Source: Aphodosoma sp045658305 (GTDB lineage Bacteria; Bacteroidota; Bacteroidia; Bacteroidales; Paludibacteraceae). Taken from it: 45,192 nt of DNA. Positions within the stretch are counted from its first letter, which is position 1, and each line of letters starts with the position of its first letter. The DNA lies in the NCBI GenBank assembly GCA_045658305.1, contig JAZOUT010000139.1, positions 1-45,192 on the forward strand. Reading direction: 5' to 3'. Below the pieces are notes generated by a model, which made no database searches, had not been told where the DNA came from, and was given only the letters and a program-made list of their open reading frames with translations. Shown one piece after another: positions 26,491 to 35,091 of this stretch. The position numbers were made by a program, and so were the translations under genes.

Positions 26491-27492
26491 ATGAACAAAA
26501 TTGGATTTTGGATTGATAATGCACGCACTATTGCCTTACCTCAAAGTATTTTGCCTGCATTATTTGCTATTAGTTTGGGAGCTATGCACGAGGGGTTTAG
26601 CTGGTGGATGGCTATTGTAGCTCTATTAGGTATTATTTGTGCCCATTTAGGTTTTAACCTTGCTGATGACTATTTTGACTATAAAGTAGGTTCGGCAGAT
26701 AAGCGTGAGGCTTTGAATGGTGAGGGATTTCGTGCGCGTATGCATAAGTATCCATATATCACATCAGGTCAGGCGACAGTTGCAGAATTGCGCAATGCGG
26801 TGATTGTGTTCTTGGCGATTGCTGTTGTATGTGGTTTGGTGATACTATATTTCCGTGGCTGGCCGATTGCATTGATTATGGCTATTGGTGGTGTGCTTGG
26901 TATTTCATATTCGGGTGGTCCACTTAAACTTGGTTATCATGGTTATGGTGAGTTGGTGATTGGTGTCATGTTTGGAGTGTTGTTGATGATTGGTATGCAA
27001 TATGCCGTTTGTGGTGTATTTGATTGGAATGTTGTGTTGTTGAGTGTTGCAATTGGTATGTTGGTAACAAATATCGTATATACTCACTCGGTGCTTGATA
27101 TTATTGCTGATGAGAAGGCAGACAAGATGACTTTTGCACGTCTGCTTGGTTCGAAAAAGAATCAGTTGGCTGCATTGGCTCTCTTCTCATTGTTGCCATT
27201 CGTTATTGTTTTTGCAGGTGTAGCATTGGGATTCTTCCATTGGGCTTATCTCGTAGTGTCAATACTTTTGCCTATGGCTCTATTTCTTTGGAAATCGGTT
27301 CGTAAATTTGTTTATGATGAAGAGGAAGATATGACACTTAAATTTTGGATGGGTCCGATGGGCGATTGGGAAAATTATAAAAAAGCAGGATTGGACTGGT
27401 TCTTGTTCCGTTGGTTGATGGCTCGTAATCTTGTTACTTTTTTCTGCTTATTCCTTGTGATTGTAAATATTGTATTGTCAATTTTAAAATAA
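26491..27492 (+). CDS. UbiA-family prenyltransferase (MenA-like)
   Basis: 333 residues with about nine membrane helices. The first Asp-rich motif is NLADDYFDYKVGSAD (56-70; Asn56, Asp59, Asp60, Asp63). The second is DIIADEKADK (203-212; Asp203, Asp207, Asp211). Both bind Mg and the prenyl diphosphate. The insertion KREALNGEGFRARMHKYPYITSGQATV is similar in position to that of MenA. UbiA enzymes attach an isoprenoid tail to an aromatic or other acceptor. Menaquinone synthesis (1,4-dihydroxy-2-naphthoate prenylation) is the leading guess, but no other men gene is in the window and a second, dedicated acceptor is possible. It is followed by a radical SAM gene. Confidence 0.85.
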   Translation: MNKIGFWIDNARTIALPQSILPALFAISLGAMHEGFSWWMAIVALLGIICAHLGFNLADDYFDYKVGSADKREALNGEGFRARMHKYPYITSGQATVAELRNAVIVFLAIAVVCGLVILYFRGWPIALIMAIGGVLGISYSGGPLKLGYHGYGELVIGVMFGVLLMIGMQYAVCGVFDWNVVLLSVAIGMLVTNIVYTHSVLDIIADEKADKMTFARLLGSKKNQLAALALFSLLPFVIVFAGVALGFFHWAYLVVSILLPMALFLWKSVRKFVYDEEEDMTLKFWMGPMGDWENYKKAGLDWFLFRWLMARNLVTFFCLFLVIVNIVLSILK

Positions 27493-27520
27493 TAATGAGG
27501 TGAAGATGAGTACTAAAATC

Positions 27521-27541
27521 TCGATACTCGCTACTCGTTAT
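27521..27541. repeat. Heptamer tandem array, 3 units
   Basis: TCGATAC, TCGCTAC and TCGTTAT in the spacer between the prenyltransferase and radical SAM genes. It is related, in reverse complement, to the array at 36400-36420. Confidence 0.65.
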
Positions 27542-27555
27542 TAATAATCTATTAT

Positions 27556-28449
27556 ATGAAAAAATTATTTTATTTAGCATGGTGGTTTTTCGGTGCAAGA
27601 GTGCTTGGCCGTAAACGTCCATTGCAAACAGTATTGTTTATTGGTGATAAATGTAATTTGAAATGTCGTCACTGTGCAGTGTATGCACGTGAGAATCCGA
27701 ATATTATGACATACGAGCAGGTGCGTGAGCAGTTGCGTTATGCTCACTCTCTTGGTTCACGTTTTGTTGATTTTGAGGGTGGAGAAGTGATGCTTTGGCG
27801 TGATGGTGATTATCGCATCAATGACCTCATTGACTTGGCAAAAGAGGAGGGTTTCTTCTCTGCAACAATTACAACTAATGCACAATTGCCATTTAAGGGT
27901 AGTAAGGCCGATAGTATTTGGGTAAGTCTTGATGGTATTGGTGATTATCACGAGTATATTCGTGGTAAGGGTACATTTAAACGTCTTGAGGAGAATATTG
28001 CTTCTTGCGGTCATAAACATTTGAGCGTGAATATGGTTGTTAGCACATACAATTATGAGGCAGTTGTACCAACTATTGAGTATGCTAAAAATAATCCTGC
28101 TATTGAACAAATATCTATCAACTTCTATACACCATTCCCAGGATCAGAAACATCAATGGTGCTTGACAAGCAAAAGCGCATTGAAGTGATTGATAAAGTG
28201 ATAGAAATGAAGAAAAAAGGTTATCCTATCATGAATTCAGTTTCTGGACTTAAACTTATGAAAGAGAATAAGTTTAAGCGTCGTTGTTGGGTTACAAACT
28301 TCATTTATGCTGATGGTACTCGTTCTGGTTGTGCTGGCGAAGGTTTGAATATTTGCGATGAATGTGGTTTGTGTATGTCAGGTGAGATGAACTCTGTCTT
28401 CAATTTCAAACTCGATACTATCTTCGCAGGGTTGAAACTCAGATTGTAA
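27556..28449 (+). CDS. Radical SAM enzyme with C-terminal cysteine cluster
   Basis: 297 residues. The CX3CX2C motif is CNLKCRHC (Cys33, Cys37, Cys40), which holds the 4Fe-4S cluster that cleaves S-adenosylmethionine. FEGGEVMLW (73-81) carries the GGE motif, and IWVSLDGIGDYHEYIRG follows at 121-137. Five more cysteines lie near the end (244, 259, 267, 270, 273; RRCW...SGCAG...NICDECGLC), suggesting an auxiliary cluster of SPASM-like type. The basic, hydrophobic N-terminus (MKKLFYLAWWFFGARVLGRKR) may associate with the membrane. General similarity is to HpnH-like and SPASM enzymes; the substrate is unknown. Its position 63 nt after a UbiA prenyltransferase hints at a lipid or quinone substrate. 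Confidence 0.88.
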   Translation: MKKLFYLAWWFFGARVLGRKRPLQTVLFIGDKCNLKCRHCAVYARENPNIMTYEQVREQLRYAHSLGSRFVDFEGGEVMLWRDGDYRINDLIDLAKEEGFFSATITTNAQLPFKGSKADSIWVSLDGIGDYHEYIRGKGTFKRLEENIASCGHKHLSVNMVVSTYNYEAVVPTIEYAKNNPAIEQISINFYTPFPGSETSMVLDKQKRIEVIDKVIEMKKKGYPIMNSVSGLKLMKENKFKRRCWVTNFIYADGTRSGCAGEGLNICDECGLCMSGEMNSVFNFKLDTIFAGLKLRL

Positions 28450-28460
28450 GTTTTTAGTAA

Positions 28461-28496
28461 AAGACAAAATAACATAATAACAAAAAATTATGTCTT
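28461..28496 (+). repeat. AAGACA-AATAACATAATAAC motif with short inverted partner
   Basis: AAGACAAAATAACATAATAA starts at 28461. TTATGTCTTTT follows shortly after and can pair with AAAAGACA to form a weak hairpin. The left motif is also present at both ends of the element at 33149-33279. Confidence 0.55.
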
Positions 28497-28521
28497 TTTG
28501 TTCTTCTGTCTTTTTCTTAAA

Positions 28522-31500
28522 ATGAAAAAAATAAGTTTTATACTATTATTTTTGTCCTCTATCTTGTTGCTTTCGGCGCAGAATTATAAGCAACAAGTAG
28601 AGGACACTTTGCTTTATTTTGCACGTAACTCACGAGTATGGGGCAATTTCAAGGTTGACCGTGTGCGCATTAGTGGTGATACTTACAAAGTGGAATTGGG
28701 CGAAATGTTTAATTCCCTCCACTATCGTCCTGAGTTGGTGGATTCGATGGAGCAAGCTGTGAAAGCGGTTATTGCACCTCAATATAAAGGCTATAAAGTG
28801 AAACTTTGTGTGCAAAAGAAGAACAATATTCGTGACCTTGTGCCTAACTATTATCGTGCAGAATCGGATATTGACCGCACTCGATATAATACTAAATATA
28901 CAGAAACAGAGGCTTTTGTGCGCAATGAAGATAGGGCGTATGATATAAAACATGGGCTTCAGGACCGCAATATCGCACTTTGGCAGAGTCATGGTTGGTA
29001 CTATGAGCAGCGCACAGACCGCTGGCAATGGCAACGCGCAAGGGTATTTACTACGGTAGAGGATAAGTTCACACTCTCGTTCGTAATTCCTTACCTTGCG
29101 CCAATGCTTGAGCGTGCTGGGGCTAATGTGTTTATGCCTCGTGAGCGAGATTATCAGCGTAATGAGGTAGTAGTTGATAATGATGATGCATGGCTCGCAA
29201 TTCCCGATTTCCATTTGAAATCTCCGGGATTTGCTCATACGCAGGAGGTGTATCGTGAGCATGAAAATCCGTTCAAAGCAGGTACTTATGGCGTGTTAGA
29301 GACTAATAAGGATGAAACATCTACGGTGGTTTGGAGTGCTGAAATACCTGAAGATGGGTGGTATTGGGTTTCTATTGCGTATGTAACTGAGAGGAAATCA
29401 GTTCCTGATGCAAAATATACGGTGCGACACTCGGCTGGCGAGACCACTTTTCGTGTGAATCAGCAAATGGGTGGTGGCACTTGGATTTATCTTGGGCAGT
29501 TCTATTTCCGTAAAGGCGCTGATGCAGAGCATGCTTCGGTGGTGTTGAGCAACGAAAGTAAGCGTAAAGGCGTAGTGGTGGCAGATGCCGTGCGCTTTGG
29601 TGGAGGTATGGGCAATGTGGCTCGTCGTCCTGCTACTGATGAGGAGATTGCTCGACTTGAGGATGAAAAAGACCGTAAACGCAAAATATCTATTTACGAA
29701 AAAGAGGAGTATGAGACAAGTGGTCGTGCACGTTTTTGGGAGGCATCGCGCTACTGGTTGCAATGGGCTGGTGCTCCTGATTCGGTAATCTCTTTTACAA
29801 AGGGGTTGAATGACTATACAGATGATTATACTTGTCGTGCGCAGTGGGTTAATTGGCTCAATCAGGGTTCGGTTAATGCACCTGATTCTGTGGGTTTGGC
29901 TATTCCAATTGATTTGTCGTTTGCGTTCCACTCTGATGCAGGATGTAGATTAGATACTACGATAGGTACACTTTGTATTTATACAACTCCTTTTGATGTA
30001 AATGCAAATGAGTATAAATATGATTTTCCATCGGGACAAAGTCGTTTTGTATCTCGTGATTTCACGGATTTCGTGATGTCGCAAATCGTTGGTGATATTC
30101 GAGCAACAGCTAATCCTCGTTGGACACAGCGTTGGATGTGGGACCGTTCGTATAGCGAGAGTCGTCGTCCCGAAGTACCTGCTATGTTGCTCGAATTGCT
30201 TTCGCATCAGAACTTTGAGGATATGCGTTATGGACTTGACCCTCGATTTAAGTTTATTGTTTCGCGTGCGATTTATAAGGCAATGACTAAATTTATTGCT
30301 ACTCAGAATAATCAGGATTATGTTATTGCCCCGCTTCCAATCAATAGTTTTGCTCTTCTTCTTATTGGTGATAATAAAGTGCGTCTTACGTGGCGACCAA
30401 CAGTTGATTCGCTTGAACCGACTGCTGTAGCCGATAAATATGTTGTTTATACTCGTCGCGATGGCGAAGGGTGGGATAATGGTGTTTTAGTGGATGATAC
30501 AGTGGCAGTTTTGCCGATTGGAGTGGATGAGATGATGAGTTATAAGGTTGTGGCTGTGAATGATGGTGGTGCAAGTATGGATAGTGAAATATTGTCGGCA
30601 TATTCTGCTCGTAATGCTAAGGGTGAGGTGCTTATTATCAATGGTTTCGACCGTGTGGCAGGTCCTGAAGGCTTTCAGTCGGCTCCGTATGCAGGTTTTC
30701 CTGAGTGGCTCGATAGAGGTGTAGGCGATGGAGTAGAGTTGCAATATATTGGCCGTCAGCATGATTTTGATTCTCGTCATCCTTGGATTTCAGATGATGA
30801 TTCGGGTTGGGGACAAAGTAATAGCGACTGTGAAGAGATGTTGGTTGCTGGTAATACTCATGATTTTCCATTTGTGTATGGTAGTGCAATCGTTAAAGCG
30901 GGTTATAGTTTTGTATCTTGTTCGCGTGATGCAGTAGAAAATGGAGATGTGAATATAGTTGATTATAAGCTTGTTGATTTAATTCTTGGTGAGCAAAAAG
31001 AAACTTTGTGGTGTAATGACTCAAATAGTTGCAAATACAGAACTTTTTCTGTAAATTTGCAACGAGAACTGCGTCGTTATGTTTCGGCAGGAGGTGCATT
31101 GTTTGTGTCGGGAGCATATGTAGCGTCGGACAATTGGTTGTCGGTGAATTCAACTAAGGCAGATAGACAGTTTGTTAAGGATGTGCTTAAGGTTGAATGG
31201 CGAGCAGATAGGGCGACCCAAAATGGAGAATTGGAGGTGGTTTATGCTCCAAATAACACATCGTTTGAGGGAGAATATGAGTTTGTTCAGCATTTAAATG
31301 AAGATATTTATGCAGTGGAAAGTCCGGATGCGATAGTGCCTGTAGGCAAAAATGCTTATACCGTAATGCGTTATTCGCAAAATAATAATAGTGCGGTGGT
31401 GGCATATTCGGGTAAGGATTATAGGGTAGTTGTAAGTGGTTTTCCGTTTGAAACTTTGGCGACAGAGGAGATGCAAGAGAGGTTTATGAAGCAGGTGATT

Positions 31501-31524
31501 GACTTCTTGAATCGAGGTGAGTAG
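28522..31524 (+). CDS. N-acetylmuramoyl-L-alanine amidase (Amidase_3) with inserted golvesin-C-like domain
   Basis: 1000 residues from the ATG at 28522 (signal peptide MKKISFILLFLSSILLLSAQ). Proteins like this are often labelled xanthan lyase, but the sequence reads as a split Amidase_3. The first zinc ligand is SHG (His157). The second is TVEDKFTLSFVIPYL (Glu180), on the usual helix before RAGANVFMPRERD. The third is AFHSDAG (His470), and the catalytic Glu is in EVPAMLLELLSHQNFEDM (Glu558). Between the second and third ligands lies an insertion of over 200 residues, whose 263-362 section is a golvesin C-terminal-like beta-sandwich (GWYWVSIAYV, then GGGTWIYLGQFYFRKG, then VVVADAVRFGGG). A fibronectin-III-like domain (about 605-700) and an alpha/beta domain (about 703-1000) follow. 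Likely cleaves peptidoglycan stem peptides in the periplasm. Confidence 0.85.
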   Translation: MKKISFILLFLSSILLLSAQNYKQQVEDTLLYFARNSRVWGNFKVDRVRISGDTYKVELGEMFNSLHYRPELVDSMEQAVKAVIAPQYKGYKVKLCVQKKNNIRDLVPNYYRAESDIDRTRYNTKYTETEAFVRNEDRAYDIKHGLQDRNIALWQSHGWYYEQRTDRWQWQRARVFTTVEDKFTLSFVIPYLAPMLERAGANVFMPRERDYQRNEVVVDNDDAWLAIPDFHLKSPGFAHTQEVYREHENPFKAGTYGVLETNKDETSTVVWSAEIPEDGWYWVSIAYVTERKSVPDAKYTVRHSAGETTFRVNQQMGGGTWIYLGQFYFRKGADAEHASVVLSNESKRKGVVVADAVRFGGGMGNVARRPATDEEIARLEDEKDRKRKISIYEKEEYETSGRARFWEASRYWLQWAGAPDSVISFTKGLNDYTDDYTCRAQWVNWLNQGSVNAPDSVGLAIPIDLSFAFHSDAGCRLDTTIGTLCIYTTPFDVNANEYKYDFPSGQSRFVSRDFTDFVMSQIVGDIRATANPRWTQRWMWDRSYSESRRPEVPAMLLELLSHQNFEDMRYGLDPRFKFIVSRAIYKAMTKFIATQNNQDYVIAPLPINSFALLLIGDNKVRLTWRPTVDSLEPTAVADKYVVYTRRDGEGWDNGVLVDDTVAVLPIGVDEMMSYKVVAVNDGGASMDSEILSAYSARNAKGEVLIINGFDRVAGPEGFQSAPYAGFPEWLDRGVGDGVELQYIGRQHDFDSRHPWISDDDSGWGQSNSDCEEMLVAGNTHDFPFVYGSAIVKAGYSFVSCSRDAVENGDVNIVDYKLVDLILGEQKETLWCNDSNSCKYRTFSVNLQRELRRYVSAGGALFVSGAYVASDNWLSVNSTKADRQFVKDVLKVEWRADRATQNGELEVVYAPNNTSFEGEYEFVQHLNEDIYAVESPDAIVPVGKNAYTVMRYSQNNNSAVVAYSGKDYRVVVSGFPFETLATEEMQERFMKQVIDFLNRGE

Positions 31525-31636
31525 TGCGTGAGAGTGTGTATTTTTGAGGGTAGGGTGAGGGTTGCTTGCAGTATGCTGTATCCTATATTTAAAAATGGGA
31601 AAAATTCGGAATGAATACCACGTGAGAGTGTGTATT
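31520..31636 (-). repeat. Palindrome-bounded intergenic repeat, copy D
   Basis: 117 bp, reverse orientation relative to copies A-C. Left end 31520-31542 is half-degraded and overlaps the amidase stop codon. Right end 31614-31636 keeps AATACCAC-N7-TGTGTATT. The interior is almost identical to the reverse complement of copy B. Confidence 0.85.
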
Positions 31637-31680
31637 TTTGAGATGTGAAAATTTAATAAATAAATATAATTTTTGATGCG

Positions 31681-33135
31681 ATGAAAAAGATTAATTGTTT
31701 TATTCCAGCTCAGTCTGTTGAGCAATTTAAATCTACAGTTGAAGGGCTTAAGGCTTCGGAGTTGGTGGCTGATATTTATCTTTTGGCAAATGAGCCTATG
31801 GAATATGAAGGTTGCAAATGTTTGTTGATTGACTCGTTGAATAGTTCAGCTACTATGGCTAAAATTGCAGAACATAGCGATGCTGAATTCTCTTTGATTT
31901 ATACTAAATACACAACTCTTGAATTTGGTCAATATGGCATTGAGCGTTTCTATAACCTTGCTGCAGGTTCGGGTGTAGGTATGATTTATAGTGATTACTA
32001 CCAAATTGTTGATGGCGAACGCAAAAATGCTCCTACTATCGACTATCAGGTGGGTAGCCTTCGTGATGATTTCAACTTTGGTTCTGTATTGTTCTATAGT
32101 GCAGAGGCATTGAAACGTGCGGTTAAGGAAACTACTGCCGAATATCAATTTGCAGGTATCTACAACCTCCGCCTTAAAGTGAGCCAATACTATACTATCG
32201 TTCGCATCAACGAATATCTCTATTCTGAAATCGAACTCGATACACGTAAGAGTGGAGAAAAACAATTTGATTATGTTGACCCTAAAAACCGTCAAGTGCA
32301 AATCGAAATGGAATTGGCTTGTACTGACCACTTGAAAGCTATTGGTGGTTATCTTGTGCCTAAATTCGAGTCGGTTAATTTTGACGAAGGTGAATTTGTT
32401 AATGAGGCTTCTGTGATTATTCCTGTGCGCAATCGTGCTCGCACTATCGAAGATGCAATTCGCTCAGTGTTAGCTCAAAAAACAACATTCCCATTCAACC
32501 TTATCATCATTGACAACTATTCTACAGATGGTACATCGGAGATTATTCGCAAATATGCAGACCAAGATAATCGCATAGTTCACCTTGTGCCTGAGCGTAC
32601 CGACCTCGGTATCGGTGGTTGTTGGAATGCTGGTGTTGACCATGAGACTTGCGGTAAATTTGCTGTTCAGCTTGACTCTGATGACGTTTATCAAGATGAA
32701 AATACATTGCAAACTATCGTAAACGCATTCTACGAACAAAACTGTGCAATGGTAGTTGGTTCATATACAATGACCAATGGCGATATGCGACCAATTCCAC
32801 CAGGATTGATTGACCACAAAGAGTGGACACCTGATAATGGTCGCAACAATGCTCTCCGCATTAATGGTCTTGGTGCTCCTCGTGCATTCTACACTCCTAT
32901 GCTTCGTCGCGTGAAAGTGCCTAACACAAGTTATGGTGAGGATTATGCACTTGGTCTTCGTTTCAGTCGCCAATATCAAATTGGTAGAATTTACACTTCA
33001 TTGTACCTTTGTCGTCGTTGGGATGGCAATTCAGATGCGGCACTCAGCATCGAAAAAATCAATGCCAACAACCTTTATAAAGACAAAATTCGTACAATGG
33101 AGCTCCTCGCTCGTATAGCAATGAATAAAAAATAA
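31681..33135 (+). CDS. Family 2 glycosyltransferase with two GT-A-like domains
   Basis: 484 residues, cytoplasmic. The C-terminal half (about 243-484) is a standard GT2 domain: ASVIIPVRNRARTIEDAIRSVL, IIIDNYSTDGTSEII, the DXD-type QLDSDDVYQD (around 330-337), and a possible catalytic GEDYALGLR near residue 420. The N-terminal half (about 1-240) also looks GT-A-like but lacks a clear start motif. It contains MIYSDYYQIVDGERK, SVLFYSAEALKRAV and FAGIYNLRLKVSQYY, and may be a degenerate or second donor-binding domain. A linker (SGEKQFDYVDPKNRQVQIEM) joins them. The acceptor is unknown; neighbours suggest an envelope glycan or glycolipid. Confidence 0.88.
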   Translation: MKKINCFIPAQSVEQFKSTVEGLKASELVADIYLLANEPMEYEGCKCLLIDSLNSSATMAKIAEHSDAEFSLIYTKYTTLEFGQYGIERFYNLAAGSGVGMIYSDYYQIVDGERKNAPTIDYQVGSLRDDFNFGSVLFYSAEALKRAVKETTAEYQFAGIYNLRLKVSQYYTIVRINEYLYSEIELDTRKSGEKQFDYVDPKNRQVQIEMELACTDHLKAIGGYLVPKFESVNFDEGEFVNEASVIIPVRNRARTIEDAIRSVLAQKTTFPFNLIIIDNYSTDGTSEIIRKYADQDNRIVHLVPERTDLGIGGCWNAGVDHETCGKFAVQLDSDDVYQDENTLQTIVNAFYEQNCAMVVGSYTMTNGDMRPIPPGLIDHKEWTPDNGRNNALRINGLGAPRAFYTPMLRRVKVPNTSYGEDYALGLRFSRQYQIGRIYTSLYLCRRWDGNSDAALSIEKINANNLYKDKIRTMELLARIAMNKK

Positions 33136-33148
33136 ATAATTTTAAATT

Positions 33149-33279
33149 GAAGACAGAATAACATAAGAACAGAATTGTTTATATACGTAAGATTGTTCAT
33201 AGCGTTAAAATTTATGGATAATTAATGGAAATTTGCGTTGAAAAAGAGATATTTTATGTTATTGTGTTATTATGTCTTC
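33149..33279. repeat. 131 bp element with imperfect terminal inverted repeats
   Basis: Left end GAAGACAGAATAACATAA (33149 on) and right end, read on the minus strand from 33279, GAAGACATAATAACACAA. The match extends over about 25 nt with 4 mismatches. The interior is AT-rich and non-coding. It sits in the spacer between the glycosyltransferase gene and ftcD. Confidence 0.65.
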
Positions 33280-33298
33280 CTAAATAATCTAATACAAA

Positions 33299-34996
33299 AT
33301 GCAAAAGAAATTAATTGAATGCGTACCTAATTTCTCTGAAGGTCGCGATTTGACAGTAATCAAACAAATTACTGATGTTATTGAAAAAGTAGAAGGTATC
33401 AAACTTCTTGATGTTGATCCAGGTGAAGCAACTAACCGTACAGTTGTTACATTCGTAGGCGAACCAGAACAAGTTATGGAAGCTGCTTTCCAAGCAGTTC
33501 GCAAAGCTGCTGAACTCATCGACATGCGTAATCACCACGGTGCTCACCCACGTATGGGCGCAACTGACGTATGTCCACTCGTTCCAGTTGCTGGTGTAAC
33601 TCTCGAAGAGTGTGCCGAATATGCTCGCCAACTTGGTAAACGTATCGGTGACGAACTTGGCGTACCTGTATATGCTTACGAAGCAGCTGCTTTCACTCCT
33701 GCACGTCGTAACCTCGCTGTTTGTCGTAAAGGTGAATACGAAGCTCTTAGCCAACGCTTTGGTGTAGCTGAAGAAAATCCTGATTTCGGTCCAACAGTAT
33801 GGGACGAAAATACAGCTCGCACAGGTGCTACTGCTGTAGGTGCTCGTGATTTCCTCATCGCAGTTAACTACAACCTCAACTCTACATCTACTCGTCGTGC
33901 TAATGCTATCGCATTCGACGTACGCGAAAAAGGTCGTCCTATGCGCGAAGGTGGCTCACCTGTAGGTAAAGTGATGAAAGACGAAAATGGTAAAGATATC
34001 ATGATTCCTGGTACACTCAAAGGTACTAAAGCAATTGGTTGGTTCATCGACGAATACGGCATTGCTCAAGTGTCAATGAACATCACTGATATCAAAACTA
34101 CTCCTCTCCACGTTGCTTTCGACGAAGTATCTCGTTGTGCAGCTAACCGTGGTTTGCGCGTAACAGGTGCCGAAATCGTAGGTCTTGTTCCAAAATCTAC
34201 ACTCATCGAAGCAGGTAAATATTTCTTGCGCAAACAACAACGCTCTGTTGGTCTCCATGACGAAGAAATCATCAAAATCGCAGTTAAATCAATGGGCTTG
34301 GACGACCTCAAACCTTTCAACCCAGAAGAAAAAGTTATTGAATATCTCATTGAAGACAAAACTAAGAAAAAACTTGTCGATATGACATGTACTGGTTTTG
34401 CTCAAGAGACAGCAAGCGAAAGCCCAGCTCCTGGTGGTGGTTCTATCTCTGCTTATATGGGTTCACTTGCTGCTGCATTGGCTACTATGGTGGCTAACCT
34501 CTCTTCTCACAAAGCAGGTTGGGATGCACGTTGGGAGTTCTTCTCAGAATGGGCTGACAAAGGTCAAGCTATGATGAGCCGTCTTCTTTGGTTGGTTGAC
34601 GAAGACACAGAAGCCTTCAACAAAATCATGGCTGTATTCGCTATGCCTAAATCAACTGATGAAGAAAAAGCTGCTCGTGCTGCTGCTATGCAAGAAGCTA
34701 CTCTTTATGCAACACAAGTGCCATTGGAAACTATCAAAGCAACAATGGAAACATTCCCACTTATCCGTGCAATGGCAGAAGAAGGCAACCCTAATTCAGT
34801 ATCAGATGCTGGTGTAGGTGCATTGGCTGCTCGCGCTGCTGTATTGGGTGCATGCCTCAATGTGAAAATCAACGCTGGTGGTTTGAAAGACCGCGAAGTT
34901 GCTGACAAACTCGTAGGCGAAGCTAACGCACTTGCTGCTGAAGCTTGCAAACTCGAAGCAGAAATCCTCGAAATCGTAAACTCTAAAATTAAATAA
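33299..34996 (+). CDS. ftcD: Glutamate formimidoyltransferase / formimidoyltetrahydrofolate cyclodeaminase
   Basis: 565 residues; bifunctional FtcD. The first domains (about 1-180 and 180-325) transfer the formimino group from formiminoglutamate to tetrahydrofolate: IECVPNFSEGRD, HHGAHPRMGATD (79-90), VPVYAYEAAAF, GLRVTGAEIVGLVP. The C-terminal domain (about 340-565) is the cyclodeaminase that yields methenyl-THF and ammonia: ESPAPGGGSISAYMGSLAAAL, LVDEDTEAFNKIM, GNPNSVSDAGVGALAARAA. Length matches the fused enzyme. This is the last step of one histidine breakdown route, yet no hutH, hutU or hutI is nearby. It is followed by a strong terminator. Confidence 0.97.
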   Translation: MQKKLIECVPNFSEGRDLTVIKQITDVIEKVEGIKLLDVDPGEATNRTVVTFVGEPEQVMEAAFQAVRKAAELIDMRNHHGAHPRMGATDVCPLVPVAGVTLEECAEYARQLGKRIGDELGVPVYAYEAAAFTPARRNLAVCRKGEYEALSQRFGVAEENPDFGPTVWDENTARTGATAVGARDFLIAVNYNLNSTSTRRANAIAFDVREKGRPMREGGSPVGKVMKDENGKDIMIPGTLKGTKAIGWFIDEYGIAQVSMNITDIKTTPLHVAFDEVSRCAANRGLRVTGAEIVGLVPKSTLIEAGKYFLRKQQRSVGLHDEEIIKIAVKSMGLDDLKPFNPEEKVIEYLIEDKTKKKLVDMTCTGFAQETASESPAPGGGSISAYMGSLAAALATMVANLSSHKAGWDARWEFFSEWADKGQAMMSRLLWLVDEDTEAFNKIMAVFAMPKSTDEEKAARAAAMQEATLYATQVPLETIKATMETFPLIRAMAEEGNPNSVSDAGVGALAARAAVLGACLNVKINAGGLKDREVADKLVGEANALAAEACKLEAEILEIVNSKIK

Positions 34997-35018
34997 TATT
35001 TTAGGTTTATAAAATAAA

Positions 35019-35054
35019 AAAGACTCCCAAATCGAAATTGATTTGGGAGTCTTT
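35019..35054. terminator. Strong, possibly bidirectional terminator between ftcD and rnfA
   Basis: Perfect 15 bp stem AAAGACTCCCAAATC / GATTTGGGAGTCTTT with a 6 nt loop. T-rich tracts follow on both strands, so it can end ftcD transcripts (plus) and rnf transcripts (minus). Confidence 0.92.
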
Positions 35055-35091
35055 GTTTGTATTAGTTTGTGTTTTATAAAAATGGCGTTTT

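Noticed and set aside
28522..31524. Xanthan lyase annotation
   Set aside because: No lyase catalytic pattern is visible, whereas the Amidase_3 ligands are all recognisable in order.
33135..33298. Riboswitch upstream of ftcD
   Set aside because: The inverted repeat does not resemble any riboswitch I know, and it lacks conserved internal loops.
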